In this document: positions 37,391-46,739 of the stretch, one piece after another | Numbering within the stretch: the first letter of the stretch is position 1 | Layout of the letters: each line of letters starts with the position of its first letter | Assembly (NCBI GenBank): GCA_016742215.1 | Contig: JACVCC010000003.1 | Span: forward strand, 310,001-374,000 | Direction: 5' to 3' | Length of the DNA stretch: 64,000 nt | Origin: Brevundimonas sp. | GTDB lineage: Bacteria; Pseudomonadota; Alphaproteobacteria; Caulobacterales; Caulobacteraceae | Made by a program: the position numbers and the translations under genes | The notes under the pieces: generated by a model | What the model was told of the DNA's origin: nothing | What the model saw: the letters and a program-made list of their open reading frames with translations, nothing else | Databases searched by the model: none

Positions 37391-37418
37391 AACGGCGGCG
37401 CGGAAGCGCCGCCGTTTT
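37391..37418 (+). terminator. Strong intrinsic terminator after infB
   Basis: AACGGCGGCGC (37391-37401), tetraloop GGAA, GCGCCGCCGTT (37406-37416) and TTT: an 11-bp perfect stem directly after infB. It should end the rimP-nusA-ylxR-infB transcript, so rbfA onward must have another promoter. Confidence 0.92.
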
Positions 37419-37444
37419 GCCATATGCATTGAGGATCAACGGGC

Positions 37445-37960
37445 ATGCATCGCTTCCTGATCGCCCTTGCCGCCTTCACCGCCATCGCCGGACCGGCGGC
37501 GGCGGAGATCCGTTATCTCGCCTATGACGCTTCCGACCGCGTCACCCAGGCCCTGACGCGCGGCGTCACGCTGGAAGCCAACCGCGGTCTGTTCGGCGCA
37601 ATCAGCGTCCGCCGCATCATCTCGACCACGGCTCGCGGCTCCGCGGATATCCGTCGCGGCGGTCCCGATCAGGTGCGTCGCGTCCTGCCGGACGGTTCGC
37701 GCGAGACGGCGGTCTACACGATCAAGCCTGAGGGCGACGGGCGAGGACTCAGCCGCGCCCTGTGCCCCGGCGCCGATGAGACCTGGCTGGTTCTGGGGCG
37801 CGTCCGGCTGGCCCGCCCCCTGACTGTTCATGCGGTCGGCCGCTGGACGGATGGCACCTTCCGTCACTGTGTCGCCCTGTCCTACAACTGGCGCGGCGAA
37901 TGGGCGATGCCGCCGGCCGGCGCCGCTTCCGAGGATCCGGCTGCCCCTGTGGGGCGATAG
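37445..37960 (+). CDS. Secreted protein of unknown function (171 aa)
   Basis: The signal peptide HRFLIALAAFTAIAGPAAAEI is typical (cleavage AAA-EI). The mature protein has a compact beta-rich composition with two cysteines (ALCPGAD, FRHCVAL) that could be disulfide-bonded, and ends in a Pro/Ala tail. I recognise no family. It is first of three genes that separate infB from rbfA, and lies 27 bases behind the infB terminator. No promoter motif was seen. Confidence 0.6.
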   Translation: MHRFLIALAAFTAIAGPAAAEIRYLAYDASDRVTQALTRGVTLEANRGLFGAISVRRIISTTARGSADIRRGGPDQVRRVLPDGSRETAVYTIKPEGDGRGLSRALCPGADETWLVLGRVRLARPLTVHAVGRWTDGTFRHCVALSYNWRGEWAMPPAGAASEDPAAPVGR

Positions 37961-37999
37961 GACTTCGCGCCATCGCCGGCCTTGGCTAAGGTCGCCGAC

Positions 38000-38683
38000 A
38001 TGACGGCGGTCGATACTTCACGCAGAACCGGCTCGGACCGGCGCGGCCTCAAGGGTCTCGCCGGCGTGCTGACGTTCGTGTGCACGGTGCTGTTCCTGCT
38101 GGCCATCGAACAGAAGCAGGCGGTCGAGGCCTGGGCAACGATCCGGGACGGGGCGATTCCGGCCGTTCAACGCATCAGCGCCTGGGTGGTGGACGGCGCC
38201 TCGAACGGGGTCTCGGGCCTGAAGCAAGCGGCGCAGGGCGACGATCGTCCGCTCGCCGCCGCGGCCGATCCGGACGTTGTGCTGGCCGGAGCGTTCGCAC
38301 CGGCGGACGACGCCACCCGTGAGACGGTCGGGGCCGCGACCTTCGTGCGGGCGCTGATCCAGCTGGAAAACGGTGATGTCTTCCGCACGCGGCCGCTGCG
38401 CATCGCGGCCGGCCGCGAGCGTTTTGTTCACGACGGCCCGACTTTCGCCGCCCGCTTCGACGCCCCGCAGGACGCCCAGATCGAGATCCGGCAGGTGGTC
38501 GCCCATGCGCGCCAGCAGGCCATCGCGCCGACGGCCCTGTGCGGCGGTGAGGTTCCCGGCGCGATCGCCCTGCTGCACCGGCAGGACCGGGTCGACATGA
38601 TGCTGTTCCGTGCGCGGACGATCATCGGACCCGATGCGCCCGCGGCCTCGCTTTGCGGTATCTGGAGTTTCCGCGAGCGATGA
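38000..38683 (+). CDS. Single-pass membrane protein with periplasmic domain (227 aa)
   Basis: After a basic N-terminus (RRTGSDRRGLKG) a single helix (GVLTFVCTVLFLLAI) anchors a periplasmic domain of about 170 residues with two cysteines (TALCGGE, ASLCGIW). The end, DRVDMMLFRARTIIGP, is hydrophobic. Family not recognised. The ATG at 38000 has a TAAGGT -10-like hexamer 8 bases upstream, so the message may be nearly leaderless. It overlaps the DUF2459 gene by 4 bases, indicating a joint role. Confidence 0.6.
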   Translation: MTAVDTSRRTGSDRRGLKGLAGVLTFVCTVLFLLAIEQKQAVEAWATIRDGAIPAVQRISAWVVDGASNGVSGLKQAAQGDDRPLAAAADPDVVLAGAFAPADDATRETVGAATFVRALIQLENGDVFRTRPLRIAAGRERFVHDGPTFAARFDAPQDAQIEIRQVVAHARQQAIAPTALCGGEVPGAIALLHRQDRVDMMLFRARTIIGPDAPAASLCGIWSFRER

Positions 38684-39375
38684 AACATCGGCGGGAATTC
38701 GGGGCGGCCTGGTTGATGATCGCGGCGGTCGTCGTGGGCATCGCGCTGGCGCTGTGGACCTGGATGCGGCCCGCCGATCCGGCGCTGACGCCGGCTCCGG
38801 GCGAGCCGGGCGTCGAGGCTAGCCTGCTCGACAACGGCTTCCATACCGATCTGGCCTTGCCGCGCGCGGCGCTGGAGGCGCGCGGCGGGCCACTGGCCGA
38901 CGCCGTGCGCGGCCTGGCTCCGGGGGACTGGATTCTCGTCGGCTGGGGCGATGCGAAATTCTACGTCGACCAGAGCCCGATCCATCACCGCCTGCCCGAT
39001 GGCGCGCGCGCCTTCTTCCGACCGGGCAACGCTTCGGTGATCATGCTGGATCCGGCCCAGGAGGATCCGCGTACGGCCTATGCCGAGGACGGCCGTCGCA
39101 CCTTCCGCCTGTCGGACGAGGGCTTCGAGCGAATGGCGGGCAAGATCGAGGCCTCGCTGGACCTGAGTTCGGGTGCGCCGCGCATCGCCGCGGCCCGGCC
39201 GAACGACGATGCCCGCTTCTTCGCCAGCCGTGAGCATTTCTCGGTCGTGCACCTGTGCAACCACTGGACCGCCGGCCTCCTGAACGCGGCGGGTATGGCC
39301 ATCCGCCCGTTCCGGTCGATTGTCTCGTCCGAGATTCTGGCCACCATCGACCAGGCCGCGCATTCATCTTCCTGA
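38680..39375 (+). CDS. DUF2459-family protein (231 aa)
   Basis: After one N-terminal membrane helix (AAWLMIAAVVVGIALALW) the segments NGFHTDLALP, WILVGWGDAKFY and FSVVHLCNHWTAGLLNAAG match the DUF2459 pattern with its His, Cys and Asn residues, which suggests a hydrolase-like fold; no activity is established. The ATG overlaps the upstream stop (ATGA). The stop TGA is immediately followed by the hairpin AAAGCGAG...CTCGCTTT. Confidence 0.82.
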   Translation: MKHRREFGAAWLMIAAVVVGIALALWTWMRPADPALTPAPGEPGVEASLLDNGFHTDLALPRAALEARGGPLADAVRGLAPGDWILVGWGDAKFYVDQSPIHHRLPDGARAFFRPGNASVIMLDPAQEDPRTAYAEDGRRTFRLSDEGFERMAGKIEASLDLSSGAPRIAAARPNDDARFFASREHFSVVHLCNHWTAGLLNAAGMAIRPFRSIVSSEILATIDQAAHSSS

Positions 39376-39430
39376 AAGCGAGGTGCTGGACACCCTGCTC
39401 GTGCGGGACTAGACCGCGCGCTCGCTTTTT
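39375..39430 (+). terminator. Terminator after the DUF2459 gene
   Basis: AAAGCGAG (39375-39382) pairs with CTCGCTTT (39421-39428) across a 38-base loop, followed by TT: a long-loop intrinsic terminator ending the three-gene insertion before rbfA. Confidence 0.5.
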
Positions 39431-39443
39431 CCGCCCGGGTCCG

Positions 39444-39464
39444 ATCCCCGGTCGAGCCGGGGAT
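39444..39464. repeat. REP-like palindrome before rbfA
   Basis: ATCCCCGG (39444-39451), loop TCGAG, CCGGGGAT (39457-39464), then GACG. The core and the GATGAC suffix resemble the hairpin at 20750-20779. It lies 35 bases before the rbfA start. Confidence 0.5.
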
Positions 39465-39498
39465 GACGACCGGCAAGGCGACAGGAAAGGAGCCCCCG

Positions 39499-39948
39499 AT
39501 GGGCCGCAAGCAGCACACCCGGAACGCCACCGGTCCGCAGGGACCGTCGCAGCGCCAGCTTCGCGCCGGCGAACTGATCCGCCACGCCCTGGTCGAGGTC
39601 CTGCGTGAGGAGGAGATCCACGACCCGGCGATGGAGGGCGTGTCGGTGACGGTCACCGAGGTGCGCCTGTCGCCTGACCTGAAGCACGCCACCTGCTTCG
39701 TCGAGCCGTTGGGCGCCGGGGTGGCCGACACGCCGAACGCCGGTCACGTCGAGGAGATCGTCAAGGCGCTGAACGCCCACGCGAAATTCCTGCGTGGCGT
39801 GCTGGGCAAGCATATCGACATGAAATTCACGCCGGACCTGCGTTTCCGTCACGACGAGAGCTTTGACGCCGCCAGCGCCATGGACCGCCTGTTCAACGAC
39901 CCCCGCGTCCGCGCCGACATCGAGCACCGGGACGACGAGGACGCCTGA
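39499..39948 (+). CDS. rbfA: Ribosome-binding factor A
   Basis: 149 residues. KH-like cold-shock factor that matures the 30S subunit. RbfA segments: [41 protein letters not shown] and [20 protein letters not shown] (near the end), followed by DRLFNDPRV. The ATG at 39499 has AAAGGAG (39486-39492) upstream. It overlaps truB by one base (TGATG). Confidence 0.95.
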   Translation: MGRKQHTRNATGPQGPSQRQLRAGELIRHALVEVLREEEIHDPAMEGVSVTVTEVRLSPDLKHATCFVEPLGAGVADTPNAGHVEEIVKALNAHAKFLRGVLGKHIDMKFTPDLRFRHDESFDAASAMDRLFNDPRVRADIEHRDDEDA

Positions 39949-40877
39949 TGGGCCGTCGCAAGAAGGGCCAGCCGGTCCACGGCTGGGTGTGCCTGGACAA
40001 GCCGTACGAGATGGGATCGACCGAGGCGGTGACCCGCATCCGTCGTCTGTTCGATGCGCAGAAGGCCGGGCATGCGGGGACGCTGGACCCGCTGGCGTCG
40101 GGCATCCTGCCGATCGCGCTGGGCGAGGCGACCAAGACCGTGCCCTTCATGATGGAGGCGCGGAAGGTCTATCGCTTCACCATCAACTGGGGCGTCTCGA
40201 CCGACAGCATCGACCGCGAGGGCGAGATCATCGGCCGCTCGGATGTGCGGCCGACCGTGGAGCAGGTGAGGGCGGCCCTGCCGGCCTTCATCGGCGAAAT
40301 CCAGCAGGTCCCGCCGGCCTTCTCGGCCATCAAGGTGGACGGCCAGCGGGCCTATGATCTGGCTCGCGAGGGTGTGGAGGTCGAGCTGAAGGCGCGGGCT
40401 GTGACCATCCATTCGGCCGAGGTGACGGACGCGCCGGACGCCGATCACGTCGAGATCCGCATCCTGACGGGCAAGGGCGTCTATGTCCGCTCGCTGGCCC
40501 GCGACCTGGCTGTAGCGCTCGGCGCCGAAGGCCATGTGTCGGCCCTGAGGCGCGAGCAGGTGGGGCCGTTCAGCGTCGAAAACGCCGTGACGCTGGATTC
40601 TCTGGAGGAAATGGTGCATAGGGGCGCCGCCTCGGAAGGACTTCTTCCCGTCGCGACCGCCCTGGACGACATCCCGGAGCTGGCCGTGTCGGATCAGGAC
40701 GCCTTCTCGCTTCGGCAGGGACGGTCGATCGTTCTGCTCCCCGGACAGGTCGAGACATTGAAGGGTCAGCTTCGCGGCGACACCCGGACGGTTTCGGTTT
40801 TCTCGGGTCAGACCCTCGTCGCTCTCGGTCAGTTGCGGGCCGGTCGGATCGAACCCGATCGCGTTTTCAATCTCTGA
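39948..40877 (+). CDS. truB: tRNA pseudouridine(55) synthase TruB
   Basis: 309 residues. Isomerises U55 in tRNA. Motifs: [13 protein letters not shown], the catalytic [20 protein letters not shown] (Asp in GTLDPLASG), [34 protein letters not shown], and [20 protein letters not shown] near the C-terminal TruB_C2/PUA-like part. Coupled to rbfA by a one-base overlap and 14 bases before rpsO. Confidence 0.95.
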   Translation: MGRRKKGQPVHGWVCLDKPYEMGSTEAVTRIRRLFDAQKAGHAGTLDPLASGILPIALGEATKTVPFMMEARKVYRFTINWGVSTDSIDREGEIIGRSDVRPTVEQVRAALPAFIGEIQQVPPAFSAIKVDGQRAYDLAREGVEVELKARAVTIHSAEVTDAPDADHVEIRILTGKGVYVRSLARDLAVALGAEGHVSALRREQVGPFSVENAVTLDSLEEMVHRGAASEGLLPVATALDDIPELAVSDQDAFSLRQGRSIVLLPGQVETLKGQLRGDTRTVSVFSGQTLVALGQLRAGRIEPDRVFNL

Positions 40878-40891
40878 TTTGGAGAACCACG

Positions 40892-41161
40892 ATGTCGATC
40901 ACTGCTGAACGCAAAGCAGAAGTCATCAACGAGAACGCCCGCGGCGCGGGCGACACCGGCTCGGCCGAGGTCCAGGTCGCGATCCTCTCGGAACGCATCG
41001 CCAACCTGACCGAGCACTTCAAGACCCACAAGAAAGACAACCACTCGCGTCGCGGCCTGCTCAAGATGGTCTCGCAGCGTCGTCGTCTTCTTGACCACCT
41101 GAACAAGGTCGATCGCGAGCGCTACGTCGCTCTGATCACCAAGCTGAACCTGCGTCGCTAA
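40892..41161 (+). CDS. rpsO: 30S ribosomal protein S15
   Basis: 89 residues, the standard length. [40 protein letters not shown] and [19 protein letters not shown] (each a conserved S15 segment). GGAG (40882-40885) precedes the ATG. Followed by a hairpin terminator and then the pnp leader, the usual rpsO-pnp arrangement. Confidence 0.97.
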   Translation: MSITAERKAEVINENARGAGDTGSAEVQVAILSERIANLTEHFKTHKKDNHSRRGLLKMVSQRRRLLDHLNKVDRERYVALITKLNLRR

Positions 41162-41183
41162 CGCGGGATCGCAGACCGGATTT

Positions 41184-41211
41184 GAGGCGCGGGCCATGTC
41201 CGCGCCTCTTT
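41184..41211 (+). terminator. Intrinsic terminator after rpsO
   Basis: GAGGCGCGG (41184-41192), loop GCCATGT, CCGCGCCTC (41200-41208), then TTT. Probably partial, allowing some read-through into pnp. Confidence 0.8.
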
Positions 41212-41255
41212 CCGTACATAACGACCACCGGCGCGCCGCCGGAAGTACGGCGCAT

Positions 41256-41301
41256 GAACCTGATCGGCAGAGGCCTGCGGCCGAAGCCGTCAATCAGGTT
41301 C
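41256..41301 (+). ncRNA. Long hairpin in the pnp leader (possible RNase III/PNPase control site)
   Basis: GAACCTGAT (41256-41264) and ATCAGGTTC (41293-41301) pair perfectly, and CGGC (41265-41268) with GCCG (41286-41289) extends the stem after a 3-base bulge. It lies in the 293-base gap between rpsO and pnp. In E. coli a leader stem-loop cut by RNase III mediates PNPase autoregulation; the same role here is inferred. Confidence 0.5.
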
Positions 41302-41454
41302 TGATTATGACGCGAGGGCTCGATAGCGGTCCTCAACACTCCCGGGTCTTCCGCGATGGCGCGGCGGCCCATGGACCGAAGGACTGAACGCCCGACGCTC
41401 CACCCCAAGACGGGACCCCGCGCGGAATTCGCCGCCGGGATACGAAAGACGAAA

Positions 41455-43686
41455 ATGTTCGACATCAAACGCAAGACGATCGAGTGGGCCGGACGCCCGC
41501 TGACCCTCGAAACGGGCCGCATCGCCCGTCAGGCCGACGGCGCCGTGCTGGCGACCTATGGCGAGACCGTGGTTCTGGCCACCGTCGTCTACGGCCGCGC
41601 CCCGAAGCCGGGCCTGGACTTCTTCCCCCTGACGGTGAACTACCAGGAGAAGACCTTCGCCGCCGGCCGCATCCCGGGTGGCTACTTCAAGCGTGAAGGC
41701 CGTCCGACCGAGAAGGAGACGCTGGTCTCCCGCCTGATCGACCGTCCGATCCGCCCGCTGTTCGTCAAGGGCTTCAAGAACGAGACCCAGGTCGTCATCA
41801 CCGTGCTGCAGCACGACCTCGAGAACGACCCGGACGTGGTCGGCATGGTCGCCGCCTCGGCCGCCCTGACCATCTCGGGCGTTCCGTTCATGGGCCCGAT
41901 CGGCGCCGCGCGCGTCGGCTACATCGACGGCGAGCTGGTGCTGAACCCGACCCTCGACCAGATGCCGACCTCGGATCTGGACCTGGTCGTCGCTGGCACC
42001 CAGGACGCCCTGATGATGGTGGAATCGGAAGCCAAGGAACTGTCGGAAGACACCTTCCTGGACGCCCTGATGTTCGCCCACCGCGGCATGCAGCCGGTCA
42101 TCGATGCGATCATCGACCTGGCCGAGCACGCCGCCAAGGAGCCGTTCGACTTCCAGGCCGAGGATCACTCGGATGTGGTTGCCTCGATCCAGGGTCTGGT
42201 CGGCGAGGACATCAAGGCCGCCTACACCCACGTCGCCAAGCATGACCGCCACAACGCCGTCGGCGCCGCCAAGAAGAAGGCCGCCGAGGCCCTGGTGAAG
42301 ACCGAAGAGAACCCGGACGGCGTCGAGCCGGCCAAGTTCGGCGCGGCCTTCAAGGAATGCGAAGCCCACGTCCTGCGTCGCGACATCATCGACAACGCCC
42401 ACCGCGTCGACGGCCGCGCCCTCGACAAGGTGCGTTCGATCGTGTCGGAAGTCGGCGTCTTCCCGCGTACGCACGGCTCGGCCCTGTTCACCCGCGGTGA
42501 GACCCAGGCCATCGTCGTCGCCACGCTCGGCACCGGCGAGGACGAGCAGTACATCGACGCCCTGACCGGGACGTACAAAGAGAAGTTCCTGCTCCACTAC
42601 AACTTCCCTCCCTACTCGGTCGGCGAGACCGGTCGTATGGGCGGCGCCGGTCGTCGGGAAATCGGTCACGGCAAGCTGGCGTGGCGGGCGATCCGTCCGA
42701 TGCTGCCGTCGTCGGAAGAGTTCCCCTACACGATCCGTCTGGTGTCGGAGATCACCGAGTCGAACGGCTCGTCGTCGATGGCCACTGTCTGCGGTTCGTC
42801 GCTGGCGCTGATGGACGCGGGCGTGCCCCTGAAGAAGCCCGTCTCGGGCATCGCCATGGGCCTGATCCTGGAGCCGTCGGGCGAGTTCGCCATCCTGTCG
42901 GACATTCTGGGTGACGAAGATCACCTGGGCGACATGGACTTCAAGGTCGCCGGCACGCGTGACGGCATCACCTCGCTGCAGATGGACATCAAGGTCGCCG
43001 GCATCACCGAGGAGATCATGAAGAAGGCGATCGCCCAGGCTTCGGCCGGCCGTCTTCACATCCTCGACGAGATGGACAAGGCCATTACCGGCGCTCGTGA
43101 AGAGCTCGGCGAATTCGCGCCCAAGATCGAGTCGATCAAGGTCCCGGTCGACAAGATCCGCGACATCATCGGCACCGGCGGCAAGATCATCCGCGAGATC
43201 GTCGAAAAGACCGGCGCCAAGATCAACATCGAGGACGACGGCACCGTGAAGATCGCTGCTTCCGAGCAGGAGAAGATCGACGCCGCCAAGGCCTGGATCT
43301 CGTCGATCGTGTCGGAGCCGGAAGTCGGCACCATCTACACCGGCAAGGTCGTGAAGGTCGTCGACTTCGGCGCCTTCGTGAACTTCTTCGGCGCCAAGGA
43401 CGGTCTGGTCCACGTGTCGCAGATGGCCCTGGAGCGCGTCGCCAACCCGGCCGACGTCGTTTCGGAAGGCCAGGAGGTCAAGGTCAAGTTCCTGGGCCTC
43501 GACGACCGCGGCAAGACCAAGCTGTCGATGAAGGTCGTCGATCAGACCACGGGCGAAGACCTGACGGACAAGATCAACGCCGAGCGCGCCGAGCGTGGCG
43601 AGCCGCCGATGTCGGAAGACACGGGTGGCCGTCCGAAGCGTGATGGCGATCGCGGCGGCGACCGCGGCCGTCGTCGTCGCGACTAA
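41455..43686 (+). CDS. pnp: Polyribonucleotide nucleotidyltransferase (PNPase)
   Basis: 743 residues. 3'-to-5' phosphorolytic exonuclease of the degradosome. Two RNase PH-like halves (1-220, 310-540) with [21 protein letters not shown] (as [11 protein letters not shown]) and [22 protein letters not shown] domain ([12 protein letters not shown], about 550-605) and S1 domain ([17 protein letters not shown], about 620-690), then an Arg/Gly/Asp tail. Start ATG 41455 (MFDIKRKT) fits the family; upstream in-frame ATGs are in the leader. Confidence 0.97.
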   Translation: MFDIKRKTIEWAGRPLTLETGRIARQADGAVLATYGETVVLATVVYGRAPKPGLDFFPLTVNYQEKTFAAGRIPGGYFKREGRPTEKETLVSRLIDRPIRPLFVKGFKNETQVVITVLQHDLENDPDVVGMVAASAALTISGVPFMGPIGAARVGYIDGELVLNPTLDQMPTSDLDLVVAGTQDALMMVESEAKELSEDTFLDALMFAHRGMQPVIDAIIDLAEHAAKEPFDFQAEDHSDVVASIQGLVGEDIKAAYTHVAKHDRHNAVGAAKKKAAEALVKTEENPDGVEPAKFGAAFKECEAHVLRRDIIDNAHRVDGRALDKVRSIVSEVGVFPRTHGSALFTRGETQAIVVATLGTGEDEQYIDALTGTYKEKFLLHYNFPPYSVGETGRMGGAGRREIGHGKLAWRAIRPMLPSSEEFPYTIRLVSEITESNGSSSMATVCGSSLALMDAGVPLKKPVSGIAMGLILEPSGEFAILSDILGDEDHLGDMDFKVAGTRDGITSLQMDIKVAGITEEIMKKAIAQASAGRLHILDEMDKAITGAREELGEFAPKIESIKVPVDKIRDIIGTGGKIIREIVEKTGAKINIEDDGTVKIAASEQEKIDAAKAWISSIVSEPEVGTIYTGKVVKVVDFGAFVNFFGAKDGLVHVSQMALERVANPADVVSEGQEVKVKFLGLDDRGKTKLSMKVVDQTTGEDLTDKINAERAERGEPPMSEDTGGRPKRDGDRGGDRGRRRRD

Positions 43687-43712
43687 GCCGACGATAGATC
43701 GAGACTGAAGAG

Positions 43713-43741
43713 GGCCCCGGTGGAAACACCGGGGCCTTTTT
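43713..43741 (+). terminator. Intrinsic terminator after pnp
   Basis: GGCCCCGGTG (43713-43722), GAAA tetraloop, CACCGGGGCC (43727-43736), TTTTTC. A strong ten-bp stem ending the rbfA-truB-rpsO-pnp unit, only a few bases before the convergent dapE stop. Confidence 0.93.
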
Positions 43742-43745
43742 CATT

Positions 43746-44927
43746 TCAGGCGGTGCGGTCCAGAACCGTGCGGATGACCGCCGCATAGACGTCGGTCAGG
43801 GCCTCGATCTCGGCCACGGGCGCGCGCTCGTCGATCTGGTGCATGGTCTGGCCGACGAGACCCAGTTCCAGCACCGGGCACATGGCGCGGATGAAGCGGG
43901 CGTCGGAGGTGCCGCCGGTGGTGGAGGCCTCCGGGCGGCGACCGGCCGTGGCCTCGACCGCGTCCTGCACGGCCGTGACGAAGTCGCCGGGCTGGGTCAG
44001 GAAGGCGTCGCCGGAGTGCAGATGCTCCAGTTCGATCTGCAAGCCGCTGTCGGCCTGGGCCTGACCGGCCTCGGCGTTCAGCCAGGCCATCAGGCTCTCG
44101 CCCGTGTGGTTCGGGTTGAAGCGGATGTTCAGCCGGCCCTTGGCCTCGGCGGGGATCAGGTTGGTGGCCGTGTTGCCGACGTCCAGCGTGGTCAGTTCGA
44201 GGTTCGACGGCTGGAAGGCCTCGTAGCCGTCGTCCAGCACATGATCCGCCAGCCGGGCGGCGAGGCGGGCCAGCACCGGCACCGGATTGGCGGCGCGGTC
44301 CGGATAGGCGACGTGGCCCTGTTTGCCGTGGACGGTGATCCAGGTGTTCAGCGAGCCGCGACGGCCGATCTTGATCATGTCGCCCAGCGCCTGCTGCGAC
44401 GACGGCTCGCCGACCACGCAGGCGTCGATGACCTCGCCCTCGGCCATCAGGGCCTCGACGACCTTCTTCGTGCCGTCCAGAGCCGGGCCTTCCTCGTCGC
44501 CGGTGATCAGCAGGCTGAACGAGCCCTTCGGCTCGCCTTCGGACAGGATGCGCGACAGGGCGGCGACCCAGGCGGCGATGCCGCCCTTCATGTCGACCGC
44601 ACCCCGGCCATAGAGCACCCCGTCCTTCACCTCGGCCTCGAAAGGCCCGGCGGACCAGGCCTCGGTCGAGCCGGTGGGCACAACGTCGGTGTGGCCGGCG
44701 AAGCAGAGGTTGGGCGAGGCGGTCCCGCGACGGGCGTAGAGGTTTTCGATCCTCGGACGGCCGTCCTCGCCGCCGAACGGCATCCGCCGGCAGTGGAAAC
44801 CCAGATCGGTCAGCACCCGCTCCAGCACGCCCATCGCGCCCTCGTCGGCGGGGGTGACCGACGGGCGGCGGATCAGGTCGCGGGTCAGTTCGACAGGATC
44901 GATAACCGGAGTTGATGCATGGCTCAT
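43746..44927 (-). CDS. dapE: Succinyl-diaminopimelate desuccinylase
   Basis: 393 residues, M20-family dinuclear zinc enzyme making LL-diaminopimelate for lysine and peptidoglycan. Motifs: CFAGHTDVVPTGS (first metal His/Asp), YGRGAVDMKGGIAAW, ITGDEEGPALDGTKKV, the substrate segment ITVHGKQGHVAYPDRAANPV, and TTGGTSDARF. There is no signal peptide, in contrast to the M20 protein at 17853. Divergent from the cupin gene. Confidence 0.95.
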   Translation of the reverse strand: MSHASTPVIDPVELTRDLIRRPSVTPADEGAMGVLERVLTDLGFHCRRMPFGGEDGRPRIENLYARRGTASPNLCFAGHTDVVPTGSTEAWSAGPFEAEVKDGVLYGRGAVDMKGGIAAWVAALSRILSEGEPKGSFSLLITGDEEGPALDGTKKVVEALMAEGEVIDACVVGEPSSQQALGDMIKIGRRGSLNTWITVHGKQGHVAYPDRAANPVPVLARLAARLADHVLDDGYEAFQPSNLELTTLDVGNTATNLIPAEAKGRLNIRFNPNHTGESLMAWLNAEAGQAQADSGLQIELEHLHSGDAFLTQPGDFVTAVQDAVEATAGRRPEASTTGGTSDARFIRAMCPVLELGLVGQTMHQIDERAPVAEIEALTDVYAAVIRTVLDRTA

Positions 44928-44973
44928 GGTTCCTTGCTTACGAGCCTCGCGCGTTCGGGACTAGGGTGTGTGC

Positions 44974-45450
44974 ATGCCGAAGATCGACATCGACAGCGCG
45001 CCCACCGGTCACGGGACCGGCTATCCGGAAGAGTTCGCCGCGCCGTGCAAGCCGCGACGACGCTGGCGGCTGGGCGATGCGGCGGGTCTGAGCCAGTTCG
45101 GCGTCAACCTGCTGCGCCTGCCGGCGGGCGCCTGGTCCAGTCAGAGGCACTGGCACGCGACCGAGGATGAGTTCGTGACCGTGCTGTCGGGCGAGGTCGT
45201 GCTGATCGAGGACGATGGCGAGACGATCCTGCGCGCCGGCGATTGCGCGGGCTTCCCGGCGGGCGTACCGAACGGCCACAAGATCGAGAACCGCTCCGGC
45301 CAGGAAGCCGTTCTGCTGGAGGTCGGGACCCGGTCGCCCGAGACCGACGCCTGCGACTACCCCGACATCGACATGGTCCTGCCGAAGGGCGCGGACCGCT
45401 ACTTCCACCGGGACGGCACGCCCTACCCGAAATACGAACGACGCTCGTGA
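44974..45450 (+). CDS. Cupin-domain protein (158 aa)
   Basis: A single beta-barrel. The cupin motif is WSSQRHWHATEDEFVTVLSGEVVL (first half; HWH and E ligands) with the second half AGDCAGFPAGVPNGHKIEN. It resembles small cupins of sugar-binding/dioxygenase-like type; substrate unknown. The ATG at 44974 lies 5 bases after TAGGGT, so a leaderless message is possible. The stop overlaps the MFS start (GTGA). Confidence 0.85.
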   Translation: MPKIDIDSAPTGHGTGYPEEFAAPCKPRRRWRLGDAAGLSQFGVNLLRLPAGAWSSQRHWHATEDEFVTVLSGEVVLIEDDGETILRAGDCAGFPAGVPNGHKIENRSGQEAVLLEVGTRSPETDACDYPDIDMVLPKGADRYFHRDGTPYPKYERRS

Positions 45451-46739
45451 CTGTTGAAAGCCTGGACGCCGGCTCGCCGACGCCGCCGACCCCGCCGTCT
45501 CCACCCGAAGGGCCGTCCAGCCCGTGGGGGATCCGCGACTTCCGCTTCCTGTGGTTCGGGCGGGTCGTGGCCGTTCTGGGCATTCAGGTGCAGTCCTCGG
45601 CTCTGCTGTGGCAGGTGTACGAGATCGCGCGGCGCGACCACCCGATCGAGCAAGCCAGCCTGTATCTGGGCCTTGTCGGCCTGTGCCAGTTCCTGCCGCT
45701 GCTGGCCTTCACCCTGCCGGCTGGTGCTTTGGCGGACCGGCGGGACCGCAAGCACACCGTCACCCTGTCCATTCTCGTCGAGGGCAGCTGCGCGGCGGCC
45801 TTCCTGCTGATGGCCCTGCACGGCGCCCCGCCGCTGTGGGGGCTGCTGGCCGTCGCCGCCGTGTTCGGCGCGGCGCGGGCCTTCCTCGCGCCGGCCAGTC
45901 AGGCCTTCCTGCCGATGGTGGTGGGGCGCAAGGCCCTGCCGCCGGCCATCGCGGCCCAGTCCATCGCCTTTCAGACCGGCGCCATCGCCGGCCCGGCTCT
46001 GGGCGGGGTGATCGTGGCGGTCAACGTGCCGCTGGCATACGCGGTTTCTCTGGGCATGTTCCTGCTGGCTGCCGGCGCCTTTGTGCTCATCAAGACCAGC
46101 GGCAAGCCGGCCCCGGTCGAGAACAAGCTGTCGCCGGTCGAGTCGGTGAAGGAAGGCCTCGCCTACGTCTGGAAGACCAAGATCGTGCTGGGCGCGATCT
46201 CGCTGGATCTGGTCGTGGTGCTGCTGGCCGGGGTGGCCCTGCTGACGCCGATCTTCGCGCGGGACATCCTGCACGTCGGCGCCATCGGCTTCGGCCTGCT
46301 GCGCGCCTCGTTCGGGGTGGGAGCGATGGCGGTGGCCATCTATCTGAGCCGCTTCCCCATCGTGAAACATGGCGGGCGCTGGATGTTCGCGGCGGTGGCC
46401 GTGTTCGGCCTGTGCACCCTGACCTTCGGCCTGTCGAAGATCGTCTGGCTGAGCGCCCTGGCGCTGTTCATCGGCGGAGGGGCGGACATGATCAGCGTCA
46501 ACATCCGCCAGACCCTGATCCAGCTGGCCACGCCCGATCACATGCGGGGCCGGGTGTCGTCGGTATCCATGCTGTTCATCGGCGCGTCGAACGAACTGGG
46601 CGAGGCCTACTCCGGCGTCATGGTGCGGATGCTCGGCGCCATCGGCGCCGCCTGCTTCGGCGGCGTCGGCGCGCTGGCCGCCACCGGCCTGTGGGCGGCG
46701 ATGTTCCCGGGACTGCGGAAGGCGGATCGGCTCAGCTAA
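45447..46739 (+). CDS. MFS transporter (EntS-like MFS_3 family, 430 aa)
   Basis: A Pro-rich N-terminus of about 25 residues is followed by twelve helices. The A-motif appears as GALADRRDRKHTVTLS, and RDFRFLWFGRVVAVLGIQVQ (first helix) and RGRVSSVSMLFIGASNELGE fit EntS/MFS_3 exporters. Start GTG 45447 overlaps the cupin stop. Unlike the MFS protein at 16466 it is on the + strand and of a different subfamily. Substrate unknown. The stop overlaps the convergent gene by 8 bases. Confidence 0.87.
   Translation: MTVESLDAGSPTPPTPPSPPEGPSSPWGIRDFRFLWFGRVVAVLGIQVQSSALLWQVYEIARRDHPIEQASLYLGLVGLCQFLPLLAFTLPAGALADRRDRKHTVTLSILVEGSCAAAFLLMALHGAPPLWGLLAVAAVFGAARAFLAPASQAFLPMVVGRKALPPAIAAQSIAFQTGAIAGPALGGVIVAVNVPLAYAVSLGMFLLAAGAFVLIKTSGKPAPVENKLSPVESVKEGLAYVWKTKIVLGAISLDLVVVLLAGVALLTPIFARDILHVGAIGFGLLRASFGVGAMAVAIYLSRFPIVKHGGRWMFAAVAVFGLCTLTFGLSKIVWLSALALFIGGGADMISVNIRQTLIQLATPDHMRGRVSSVSMLFIGASNELGEAYSGVMVRMLGAIGAACFGGVGALAATGLWAAMFPGLRKADRLS

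Noticed and set aside
41305..43413. Very long reverse-strand open frame opposite pnp (about 700 codons)
   Set aside because: It is the mirror of a highly conserved gene; such long antisense frames are expected when third positions are G/C rich and stops need A/T. The product is low-complexity Asp/Gly/Arg/Val-rich without domains.
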